From: a virus
Reading direction: 5' to 3' (one strand)
Virus record (IMG/VR): IMGVR_UViG_3300032307_000622
Location: 52,303-116,302 of that record
Length of the DNA: 64,000 nt
How positions within the stretch are numbered: the first letter of the stretch is position 1; each line of letters begins with the position of its first letter. Shown here piece by piece: positions 1 to 5,638 of this stretch. The translations under genes and the position numbers were made by a program. Below the pieces are notes generated by a model. It saw nothing but the letters and a program-made list of their open reading frames with translations. It had not been told where the DNA came from and did no database searches.

Positions 1-149
1 GAACTGGTGCAACATCTTTTGTAGAGGCATCAGGAGTAACAATAAGAAGCAAAAACTCCCACAAAACTTTAAATACCCAGTATTCAGCTGCACAATTAGT
101 AAAAACTGATACCGATATTTGGATACTATTAGGCGATCTTAAGGCATAG
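1..149 (+). CDS. C-terminal end of a tail fibre protein (partial)
   Basis: An open frame enters from the left edge (first full codon at base 3) and stops with TAG at 147-149, leaving about 48 residues. The end, ...WILLGDLKA, matches in style and spacing the last ~45 residues of the fibre protein at 9094-10665 (...WVVFGDLSA). Both have a GV(T) turn, a run like the QYSAAQLVK / QWSSATLFK pair, and a final W-x-x-x-G-D-L. This is probably a trimeric beta-structured fibre tip used more than once in this phage. The rest of the gene lies outside the window. Confidence 0.75.
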   Translation, partial: TGATSFVEASGVTIRSKNSHKTLNTQYSAAQLVKTDTDIWILLGDLKA

Positions 150-157
150 GAGGTCCA

Positions 158-1159
158 ATGTTAAATGCTGGAATCCTTGCATCTTCGTCTTCCCTAGTTT
201 TAGTGCCAGATCTATCAAACTTTAATCTTGCCCAGGTTAACTCAGCATTGCAGACAGCTGGGCTTGTTGTTGGCACTGTTACGACTACAGGAACAAACGC
301 TACACCATCAAATAGTGGACTAGTTTCCTCACAATCGCCAACTGCTGGAACGCTTGTTGAAAGATTTAGTCAGGTAAATTATGTAACCTACTCATATACA
401 GCACCAAGTCCAACACCAACACCAATTACGCCAACACCAGTTACACCAACCCCAGCAAACTGGTATGCAGCTGGGTGTTGTAACGGTTCTCCAATATATG
501 ATTCAGATAATGACTATAATACTCTTAATCAAAGATTTACAGCATCATGTGCTGGTGGAACGCTAACAAATACATCTATTGGTACTACATCTTTTATGTC
601 TGTGACCTGTACTCCAGCTCCAGTTCCAGCTCCATCACAAGATATTCCAGTTTGGTATGGTGCTGCCTGTTGTGGAGGAACTGCAATAACATCTTCAAGT
701 GCCGCTAGCTCGTCAAACGTTTATGACAATCTTGATGCAAACTGTATTGGCGGAACAATTTATAACGCAACAGTTATTTTGGGAACTTTTGGAAATCCAA
801 GTTATCCATCTATTAGCTGTACCTCAACACCTACACCAAGTACGCCAACACCAGGTGGAACAGTCTGGTATTGTAGCTATAGCGGAACTGATGGATCTGC
901 TAGAACAACCCAGACATCAGATTTAACACAAACAGGAGACTGTGACTATGCTGTTGTGTGTAGCACTTCTGGATATCCAGCCTACCCAAGCTATACCCCA
1001 TGTGGTGGCTCTACACCTACACCAACACCTACACCAACACCTACACCTACACCAACTCCATCTGGCGGAGGAACTTGTGGTTCTGCTTGTGGAAACTGTC
1101 TAGACTATGGATGTACATGGTATTACAGTGGACCATTTGGCCCATACTGCCAATGCTAA
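158..1159 (+). CDS. PASTA-domain, Cys-rich tail adhesin with Pro/Thr linkers
   Basis: The start ATG has AGGAGG about 5 bases upstream and lies 8 bases after the preceding fibre gene. Residues ~16-80 look like a PASTA domain (VPDLSNFNLAQVNSAL, then GLVSSQSPTAGTLV), a fold that in bacteria binds peptidoglycan or muropeptides. Two tandem Cys modules follow, each opening with W-Y-x-A-x-C-C and closing with S-x-x-C. A third, Cys-containing W-Y-C module comes next. (TP)n linkers separate them, and the C-terminus is a compact knot with eight or so Cys and Gly. The exported-type disulfide pattern and the place beside fibre genes suggest a receptor- or wall-binding virion protein. No catalytic motif is visible. 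Domain assignment is by eye. Confidence 0.7.
   Translation: MLNAGILASSSSLVLVPDLSNFNLAQVNSALQTAGLVVGTVTTTGTNATPSNSGLVSSQSPTAGTLVERFSQVNYVTYSYTAPSPTPTPITPTPVTPTPANWYAAGCCNGSPIYDSDNDYNTLNQRFTASCAGGTLTNTSIGTTSFMSVTCTPAPVPAPSQDIPVWYGAACCGGTAITSSSAASSSNVYDNLDANCIGGTIYNATVILGTFGNPSYPSISCTSTPTPSTPTPGGTVWYCSYSGTDGSARTTQTSDLTQTGDCDYAVVCSTSGYPAYPSYTPCGGSTPTPTPTPTPTPTPTPSGGGTCGSACGNCLDYGCTWYYSGPFGPYCQC
1013..1060 (+). repeat. (Thr-Pro)8 coding repeat
   Basis: Eight consecutive Thr-Pro dipeptides are encoded by alternating ACA/ACT and CCT/CCA codons. This forms an extended linker between the third Cys module and the C-terminal Cys knot of the adhesin. Shorter versions occur at ~408-450 and ~829-850. Confidence 0.9.
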
Positions 1160-1170
1160 AAATATCATTT

Positions 1171-1198
1171 TTGTGATCAAGCGAACTTGTGATATAAT
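1171..1198 (+). promoter_or_regulatory. Promoter TTGTGA-N16-TGATATAAT
   Basis: A -35-like TTGTGA at 1171-1176 and a perfect -10 TATAAT at 1193-1198 with an extended TG (1190-1191) sit in the short gap before the zinc protein at 1228. The predicted transcription start is near 1205, giving a leader of about 23 bases with an AGAGGA ribosome-binding site at 1211-1216. ATATCAT (1162-1168) and ATGATAT (1203-1209) form an inverted repeat around it. Confidence 0.65.
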
Positions 1199-1227
1199 TT
1201 TTATGATATGAGAGGACACGCCTTAAA

Positions 1228-1467
1228 ATGGAAGAAAACTTAAATCCTTGGCAAAAATATAAGAAAAATCTTGGTGACACCAGGGTTTGGGACATGGTAA
1301 ATCCAAATGCAGAACGAGTTGATGATGAGACTGCAGCAAAAAGGCTTGCAATTTGCAATGAGTGTCCAGAATTAATTAAACTTACAAAACAGTGCAAAAA
1401 GTGTGGATGCTTTATGGCTGCAAAAACTAAATTGGGTAGGGCCACCTGTCCTCTAGGGAAGTGGTAA
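1228..1467 (+). CDS. Small Cys-rich zinc-ribbon-like protein
   Basis: This 79-residue protein has its Cys in the C-terminal half: C-N-E-C-P, then C-K-K-C-G-C-F-M, and a terminal C-P-L-G-K-W. The set is suited to one zinc site. From memory, similar small proteins ending in CP-(L/I)-GKW often sit next to 2OG/Fe(II) oxygenase genes in phages of planktonic bacteria, as here, where an oxygenase gene starts 2 bases downstream. The function is unknown. It could be an adaptor for the neighbouring oxygenases or a DNA/RNA-binding factor. Its own extended -10 promoter starts this three-gene unit. Confidence 0.7.
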   Translation: MEENLNPWQKYKKNLGDTRVWDMVNPNAERVDDETAAKRLAICNECPELIKLTKQCKKCGCFMAAKTKLGRATCPLGKW

Positions 1468-1468
1468 T

Positions 1469-2065
1469 ATGAAAAAAATCGAACTTGCAACTGGAATTAT
1501 GGTTTATGATGATGTTATTCCAAATCATGAATCACTTGTAAACGACATTGAAGAAGTTGTGTCATCAGGAGCTGTCTCTTGGCAGGCCGCCGCAGTAAAG
1601 ACATATGACCAACCAGCAGTGGATACTAACAGTAGAGACACTAGCACAATATCTGTTCCATATAGCTCACAACCTGCGGTAGATTATTCAAATCCACAAA
1701 CAACTTTCTATGGAGAGCTATCAAACATTTTTTATTCAAGCTTTGATCCTATTGAGCGTGATTATATGAATTCTTTTGGGATAAACTTTAAAGATCATTA
1801 TCCTTGGGACATTCTAAAATATGGTATTGGTCAAAAGTTTACGAACCATATAGATGATCACACAGACTATCCACGTAGAGTTTCTACTGTTTACTATATG
1901 AATGATGATTACATGGGCGGTATGATTCATTTTCCAAGATTTAACCTTAGCTTCAAGCCAAAGGCAAATCAGATGATTCTCTTCCCATCAAACTATGTTT
2001 ATAACCACTCTGTTGTTCCAGTAATAGAGGGTACTCGCTATGCAGTTGTGAGCTGGATTAACTAG
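1469..2065 (+). CDS. 2OG/Fe(II)-dependent oxygenase, prolyl 4-hydroxylase type
   Basis: This 198-residue protein carries the double-stranded beta-helix signature of P4H-like dioxygenases. H127-x-D129 (in NHIDDH) and H180 (in NHSVV) are the likely iron ligands, and R190 is the likely 2-oxoglutarate-binding residue. Between them lies the typical Y-Y-M-N-D-x-Y-x-G-G stretch. The protein is predicted to hydroxylate a protein or small-molecule substrate using 2OG and O2; the substrate is unknown. It is transcribed with the zinc protein before it and abuts the next oxygenase-like gene. All four key residues are present, so it is probably active, unlike the relative at 12914. Confidence 0.85.
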   Translation: MKKIELATGIMVYDDVIPNHESLVNDIEEVVSSGAVSWQAAAVKTYDQPAVDTNSRDTSTISVPYSSQPAVDYSNPQTTFYGELSNIFYSSFDPIERDYMNSFGINFKDHYPWDILKYGIGQKFTNHIDDHTDYPRRVSTVYYMNDDYMGGMIHFPRFNLSFKPKANQMILFPSNYVYNHSVVPVIEGTRYAVVSWIN

Positions 2066-2066
2066 C

Positions 2067-2657
2067 ATGAAGGAACCAGTGATTCTAGACTCAGTATTGA
2101 GTTTTGAGGATCGTAACGAGCTTGTTAATGCAGTAAAAGACTATAAGCGATTTGAATTCCAGCCTGGATTTTCTAGATACATAGCATCAGATATGACAAT
2201 ATCAAAGTTGGGGGAACTGGCAAATAGCCTAATTCCATTAGCAAGAAAAACCTTTAATAGTAACACTTTGCTACCAAGCTATACGCTTTTTTCTCATTAT
2301 GAGGGAGCTAACCCACCACCAAGCTTGTACAAGCATAAAGATGACAATGCCTGTACATATACGATAGACCTATGCCTATATCAAACTGAGCCATGGGATT
2401 TATGGGTAGATGACAAATCATACACGCTACAAGAAAATCAAGCATTAGGGTACTATGGCAACGATCAACTTCATTGGCGAGAAAAGTTTCCAAAGCCAGG
2501 GGCTCAGCATGTTGCCATGGTATTTTTTCATTTTGTAGAACCAGATCATTGGTGGTTTACAAAGGGTAGCTCATATCTAAACGTTATTCGTGGACAACTT
2601 ACTAATGATGCTTGGGAAAAAAGCGAGTCAATTCGGAAAAGTATGAATAATGTCTAA
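2067..2657 (+). CDS. 2OG/Fe(II) oxygenase-like protein, QxHWR family
   Basis: 196 residues. H90-x-D92 and H136 (inside QLHWRE) are placed like the metal triad of 2OG oxygenases. The segment from the HxD to the HWR motif (strand, E-P-W-x-L-x-V-D, L-x-x-N-Q-A) aligns by eye with the three adjacent proteins at 51411, 52036 and 52621, so these form one family. The gene begins 1 base after the preceding oxygenase stop. Its 3' end overlaps the convergent lysozyme gene by 30 bases. Substrate unknown. Confident of the fold, less so of the activity. Confidence 0.75.
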   Translation: MKEPVILDSVLSFEDRNELVNAVKDYKRFEFQPGFSRYIASDMTISKLGELANSLIPLARKTFNSNTLLPSYTLFSHYEGANPPPSLYKHKDDNACTYTIDLCLYQTEPWDLWVDDKSYTLQENQALGYYGNDQLHWREKFPKPGAQHVAMVFFHFVEPDHWWFTKGSSYLNVIRGQLTNDAWEKSESIRKSMNNV

Positions 2658-3131
2658 AGCAGTATTCTTGGTTGACCAAGCACTCCAGTTTTTTCCACCA
2701 TTTGACATTTGATAAGCAATTCTTGCATTAGTTAGTGGATCATACAAATCCTCATTGGAGGATAGTCCATACTTTTTTCTACGATCAGGCCCCATTGAGC
2801 CAGTCATATTAATCTGAAATAATCCATAGCAATTGCTAGACTTGTTTAGTGCCATTGGTCTTTTTGTAGATTCCTTTACGACAATGGCCCAAGCATACCT
2901 TAGCTCATATCCCCTAAATCCAGCCTCTTTTAAAATTGAGATAAGCTCTTTATCAGATAACATGGTTTTTGGGGTTCTAGTAGACTTAATAATCTCGTAG
3001 TCTCCACGTTCAAATGAAACTGTGTACGTGTTTGGAACTACCAGGCTCTGAGTCTTTGGAGAATTCAAGAATCCAAATGTGGATATAGATAGGGTTGCAC
3101 TAATTAACCCAATAGCTATGATTACATGCAT
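2628..3131 (-). CDS. Lysozyme-like / SLT transglycosylase with N-terminal export signal
   Basis: 167 residues. A hydrophobic segment at ~2-22 (MHVIIAIGLISATLSIS...) looks like a signal peptide or anchor. The catalytic part carries the goose-lysozyme/SLT pattern: Glu at 87 (VVKEST), then N-x-x-C-Y-G-L-F-Q-I-N at ~100-108, which is the usual G-L-x-Q-I substrate-groove motif. It is predicted to cleave the glycan strands of peptidoglycan. The ATG overlaps the stop of the upstream NlpC/P60 gene (TAATG), so the two are translationally coupled, probably as a lysis cassette. No holin is recognisable nearby, and export by the host secretory system may replace it. Confidence 0.8.
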   Translation of the reverse strand: MHVIIAIGLISATLSISTFGFLNSPKTQSLVVPNTYTVSFERGDYEIIKSTRTPKTMLSDKELISILKEAGFRGYELRYAWAIVVKESTKRPMALNKSSNCYGLFQINMTGSMGPDRRKKYGLSSNEDLYDPLTNARIAYQMSNGGKNWSAWSTKNTALDIIHTFPN

Positions 3132-3769
3132 TAGTTTTCAAGTATCCTAACAAAGGTAATTTCGCTTTTCTTAAATTTTTCATCAGAAAGAGATACTAGC
3201 TCTGTTACAGTTCCCTTACGCCTAGCGTGAATGATTTCATTATTTCCAACGTATATCCCAATGTGATAATACTTTTCAGCATTATAGTGACGGAATGCAA
3301 CCAAATCTCCTACTTTGGGATAGTCCACATGAAATCCAGCATAAAGAGCTTGCTTTGTTGCAGAATGCTCTAGCTCAACACCAAGACCACGATAAAACCA
3401 AAGAGTCAGCCCTGAACAGTCCCACCCACTTGGGGTAGATCCACTAAATACATACCAGGTTTTATTTACATAGTTCCTTAGCTCAGAGACTCTTATTTCT
3501 AGCAATAGCTTGTTCTCTTTGAGCATCTTTTGTCGTTGTTTTTCAGCCTCAATCTCCAAGAGCTTTTCTTGTTGAATTTGAACAAGCTCTAATACGTCTT
3601 GTTGCTCTTGCCCAAACATCTCTGAGACGCTTTGGGGTATTACCTGACTATATGATTTTTCAGGCATCGTTGAATCTGATACAGCCTTGGCTTTTTCTGG
3701 GGTTTGAGTTGTAAGGCCCATAATAATTAGTCCAAAGACTACAATTGCAGCAATTTTTTTGTTATCCAT
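3131..3769 (-). CDS. NlpC/P60 cell-wall peptidase with N-terminal export signal
   Basis: The start at 3769 is chosen because a strong AGGAGG lies 7 bases upstream of it; a longer frame from a TTG at 3826 has no such site. The 212-residue protein has a hydrophobic N-terminus (~6-20) followed by TPEKAKA, like a signal peptide. A coiled-coil-like Glu/Gln/Lys-rich stretch spans ~55-95, and an NlpC/P60 domain spans ~95-212. Catalytic Cys118 (GWDCSGL), His169 (YYHIGIYVG) and a third polar residue near His181 are visible. It is predicted to cut peptide stems of peptidoglycan, and it forms a two-gene minus-strand lysis unit with the lysozyme. Confidence 0.85.
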   Translation of the reverse strand: MDNKKIAAIVVFGLIIMGLTTQTPEKAKAVSDSTMPEKSYSQVIPQSVSEMFGQEQQDVLELVQIQQEKLLEIEAEKQRQKMLKENKLLLEIRVSELRNYVNKTWYVFSGSTPSGWDCSGLTLWFYRGLGVELEHSATKQALYAGFHVDYPKVGDLVAFRHYNAEKYYHIGIYVGNNEIIHARRKGTVTELVSLSDEKFKKSEITFVRILEN

Positions 3770-3834
3770 TGCTACCTCCTTTTTATTCTTTTCGTAGTTA
3801 CGGCTCTTACACAGCCTCACCGACAATATTTTTA

Positions 3835-3909
3835 TTAGTGCGATAGCAATAAAATTGTCTGTTTTTTAGAGTTAGTACTCAATGTCACTTTGTTGTTACT
3901 CTGTTTCAT
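3835..3909 (-). CDS. Putative 24-residue upstream ORF in the lysis leader
   Basis: In the leader of the lysis operon an ATG at 3907-3909 follows an excellent ribosome-binding site (AGGAGG, about 7 bases away on the minus strand). It opens 24 codons (MKQSNNKVTLST...QTILLLSH) ending in TAA at 3835. It lies between the minus-strand promoter near 3959 and the peptidase start at 3769. The peptide resembles nothing I know. It may be a leader peptide that tunes expression of the lysins, or a very small protein. The main support is the strong ribosome-binding site. Confidence 0.4.
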   Translation of the reverse strand: MKQSNNKVTLSTNSKKQTILLLSH

Positions 3910-3951
3910 CGTTTTGTCCTCCTAGAACAAAAACTCCCTTTTCAGGAAGTT

Positions 3952-3987
3952 GGATATAATTATACCATTATTTAACCCCATGTTCAA
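3952..3987 (-). promoter_or_regulatory. Lysis-operon promoter TTGAAC-N17-TGGTATAAT
   Basis: Read on the minus strand, TTGAAC (3987-3982), a 17-base spacer and TATAAT (3964-3959) preceded by TGG form a near-consensus promoter. The predicted start is about 3952, which leaves a leader of roughly 180 bases before the peptidase. The -10 is part of a palindrome-like GGATATAATTATACC, which also reads TATAAT on the plus strand at 3955-3960, so this site may fire both ways. Confidence 0.65.
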
Positions 3988-3997
3988 CTTTTTTGCG

Positions 3998-4015
3998 TGG
4001 TATAATTATTGGATG
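3998..4015 (+). promoter_or_regulatory. Extended -10 promoter, leaderless start (TGGTATAAT-N6-ATG)
   Basis: TGGTATAAT at 3998-4006 is followed by exactly six bases and the ATG at 4013. A start site seven bases after the -10 would be the A of the start codon. No ribosome-binding site is present. Confidence 0.65.
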
Positions 4016-4516
4016 GCAACTGGACAATCGGACGCATATGATCTACCCTATCCATTAGCAGAGGATAATGTTAATGTTCATGGGGATATTAAGCAGCTAG
4101 TAGAAAAACTTGAGGCTGTCTTGCCCCTAGCATCATATTCACAGGTAAATGTGTTAAATAATAGTGGACAAGTAATTAATGCTGGAGATCCAGTATATGT
4201 TACTGGATATACCACTGCTACAACGGTAGCTAAAGCTACACAAAGTACAACGGCACCAATCTTAGGATTGGCAAAAAGTTCAATCGTTAACAATGCTAAT
4301 GGAATTGTTGTAGTGTCTGGAATCATTCAAAATATTAATACATCTGCATTTGCTGCTGGAGATATTTTGCATGCAGGAACAAACGGCGGACTGACTAACG
4401 CAGAATTGCCTGGCGGAGCAGTAGCCGTTGTTGTTTATGCAGCTGAAAATGGAATAGTCTCTGTTGACTCAAAAGGTAATGGAACATGGGGGGCACTAAA
4501 AGCTGGACTAGCTTAA
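4013..4516 (+). CDS. Virion surface/decoration-type protein
   Basis: The start at 4013 (MATGQSD) is preferred over a TTG at 3950, because the upstream codons overlap promoter sequence and a leaderless promoter ends at this ATG. The product has ~167 residues. From ~45 on it shows a repeated beta pattern (NNSGQVINAGDPVYVTG, AKSSIVNNANGIVVVSG, NTSAFAAGDILHAG) that is common in phage capsid-decoration and fibre proteins, where 'G-x-V/I-x-x-G-x-P/I-V-Y' strands pack into small barrels. It opens the plus-strand fibre module. Structural role inferred from this pattern and location. Confidence 0.65.
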   Translation: MATGQSDAYDLPYPLAEDNVNVHGDIKQLVEKLEAVLPLASYSQVNVLNNSGQVINAGDPVYVTGYTTATTVAKATQSTTAPILGLAKSSIVNNANGIVVVSGIIQNINTSAFAAGDILHAGTNGGLTNAELPGGAVAVVVYAAENGIVSVDSKGNGTWGALKAGLA

Positions 4517-4519
4517 TAG

Positions 4520-4537
4520 TGATATAATGATAAAATG
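4520..4537 (+). promoter_or_regulatory. Extended -10 promoter, leaderless start (TGATATAAT-N6-ATG)
   Basis: TGATATAAT at 4520-4528 precedes the ATG at 4535 by six bases, as upstream of 4013 and 5175. There is no ribosome-binding site between them. Confidence 0.65.
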
Positions 4538-4927
4538 GTAAGAACAGCTGCTTATAATGTAGGGAACACTCCTCCAAGAGTTACTTGGACAGTTGTTCGT
4601 GGCGATACCGCATCATTTAGGGCATACGTAACAGATGACTTCAAAGTAGCCTTAAATATCCCAGACTGGACAATTTCCATGAAGATCAAGCGTCCAAATC
4701 TTGCCATCAATGCTGGAAAGATTACGGATGATGCAACCCTTGTTTTAATTCTATCACCAGAACCCATTGATGGCGATGGGGCTGGAGAGTTTACAGTTTC
4801 TTTAACAGCAGAAGAGTCTAATGTTCTTCAAACTGGGGATATTTTTGACATCCAGCTATCTGATGCTACAAGAGTTTGGACAGTTGCTCAGGGCAGCATG
4901 ATAATTCTTGAAGATGTGACAGACTAA
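4535..4927 (+). CDS. Baseplate/fibre N-terminal domain protein (BppU-like)
   Basis: 130 residues. It resembles the N-terminal domain of phage baseplate upper proteins: V-V-R-G-D-T-A-S-F near 20-28, IPDWTISMKIKRP near 43-55, then alternating beta strands ending V-W-T-V-A-Q-G. Such domains attach fibres to the baseplate. It starts with no ribosome-binding site, directly after an extended -10, and its stop overlaps the next start (TAATG). Assignment rests on strand pattern rather than clear motifs. Confidence 0.6.
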   Translation: MVRTAAYNVGNTPPRVTWTVVRGDTASFRAYVTDDFKVALNIPDWTISMKIKRPNLAINAGKITDDATLVLILSPEPIDGDGAGEFTVSLTAEESNVLQTGDIFDIQLSDATRVWTVAQGSMIILEDVTD

Positions 4928-5151
4928 TGGCCTTTGTAAAGATTTCGGAACGCAACTATTCTTCTAAAATAAAAAAGCATTTTAGCTATGGCATTTTTAG
5001 AATTGGCAAAACTTCTAGAAAAGTAGAGATAAAAGAGGTTCTTCCTTTTAGGATTAAGTTTACAAATACCAACATTAGAAGCAACTATGGACCAGGTAAT
5101 GCTGCCCCAATCGGAATAGCAATTATTGGCCTAAACAATTACGTAATGTAA
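4927..5151 (+). CDS. Small basic hypothetical protein
   Basis: 74 residues, Lys/Arg-rich in the first half (ISERNYSSKIKKHFSYG), ending in a short hydrophobic stretch (PIGIAIIGLNNYVM). Its ATG overlaps the stop of the preceding gene, so it is likely translated by coupling. I recognise no family. Its place between two structural proteins suggests a minor fibre or baseplate component. Confidence 0.6.
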   Translation: MAFVKISERNYSSKIKKHFSYGIFRIGKTSRKVEIKEVLPFRIKFTNTNIRSNYGPGNAAPIGIAIIGLNNYVM

Positions 5152-5159
5152 ATAAACAA

Positions 5160-5177
5160 TGATATAATTTAATCATG
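5160..5177 (+). promoter_or_regulatory. Extended -10 promoter, leaderless start (TGATATAAT-N6-ATG)
   Basis: TGATATAAT at 5160-5168 with six bases to the ATG at 5175. It is the third copy of the same arrangement within 1.2 kb. Confidence 0.65.
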
Positions 5178-5621
5178 TCTAGAACAACCCTATCTTATGT
5201 AAAGACCAGATTTGAGACTGGTGACCGTCCAGAGCAGCAAGACTACGTTGACCTAATTGATACAGTGTCAGCCCAGTCAACTGACCTTGGTACTTTTGGA
5301 AATAACGAAAACACAATCAATGAAATCGAAAACGTAACAGTTCTTGATAGCTTTGATGCGACTGTTTGGAGAATGGTTAAGTACCTGATTTCTATTTCTA
5401 AAACCACAAACGGAGATAATAAGTTCTACGCAACAGAATTGACCATACTAGTTGACGGTAACAACGTTAATGTTAGCGAATATGGAACGATAGACAACGA
5501 TGGGAATATGGGAACCATAAGCGTCTCTAGAGCTGGAGATACAGTGGCAATTACACTAACTCCAGATTCAGTAATCAAGCCAGTAACTGTACGTTATGCA
5601 CGTATGGGACTTAAGGCATAG
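5175..5621 (+). CDS. Fibre-associated protein sharing the C-terminal domain of the large fibre
   Basis: 148 residues. The first ~55 residues (GDRPEQQDYVDLID...) resemble a short adaptor. The rest (~58-148) matches the last ~85 residues of the neighbouring 967-residue fibre: A-T-E-L-T-I-L-V against A-E-F-L-V-K-V, a shared (V/I)-x-E-Y-G-(T/I) with G-x-M, and a final V-x-V-x-x-x-L-x-A. This looks like an exchangeable C-terminal beta domain. It is translated from a leaderless-type start. Function in adsorption is inferred. Confidence 0.65.
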   Translation: MSRTTLSYVKTRFETGDRPEQQDYVDLIDTVSAQSTDLGTFGNNENTINEIENVTVLDSFDATVWRMVKYLISISKTTNGDNKFYATELTILVDGNNVNVSEYGTIDNDGNMGTISVSRAGDTVAITLTPDSVIKPVTVRYARMGLKA

Positions 5622-5638
5622 ACTAATAGGAGATAATA

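Noticed and set aside
699-926. 75-codon plus-strand frame inside the adhesin
   Set aside because: A shadow frame of a Cys-rich, well-defined gene, with Gln/Leu-rich low-quality sequence.
1013-1060. Short regular repeats that could suggest a CRISPR array
   Set aside because: A simple (TP)n codon repeat inside a gene, with no unique spacers. No CRISPR array or cas1/cas2 is seen. The Cas4-like gene at 53688 fits phage recombination better.
1047-1490. 147-codon open frame on the minus strand opposite the zinc protein
   Set aside because: It runs antisense to two clear plus-strand genes and across a promoter, has no ribosome-binding site, and its translation looks random.
3131-3826. Longer NlpC/P60 version from TTG 3826
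   Set aside because: The extra 19 residues are basic and precede a perfect ribosome-binding site and ATG at 3769, which also gives a proper signal peptide.
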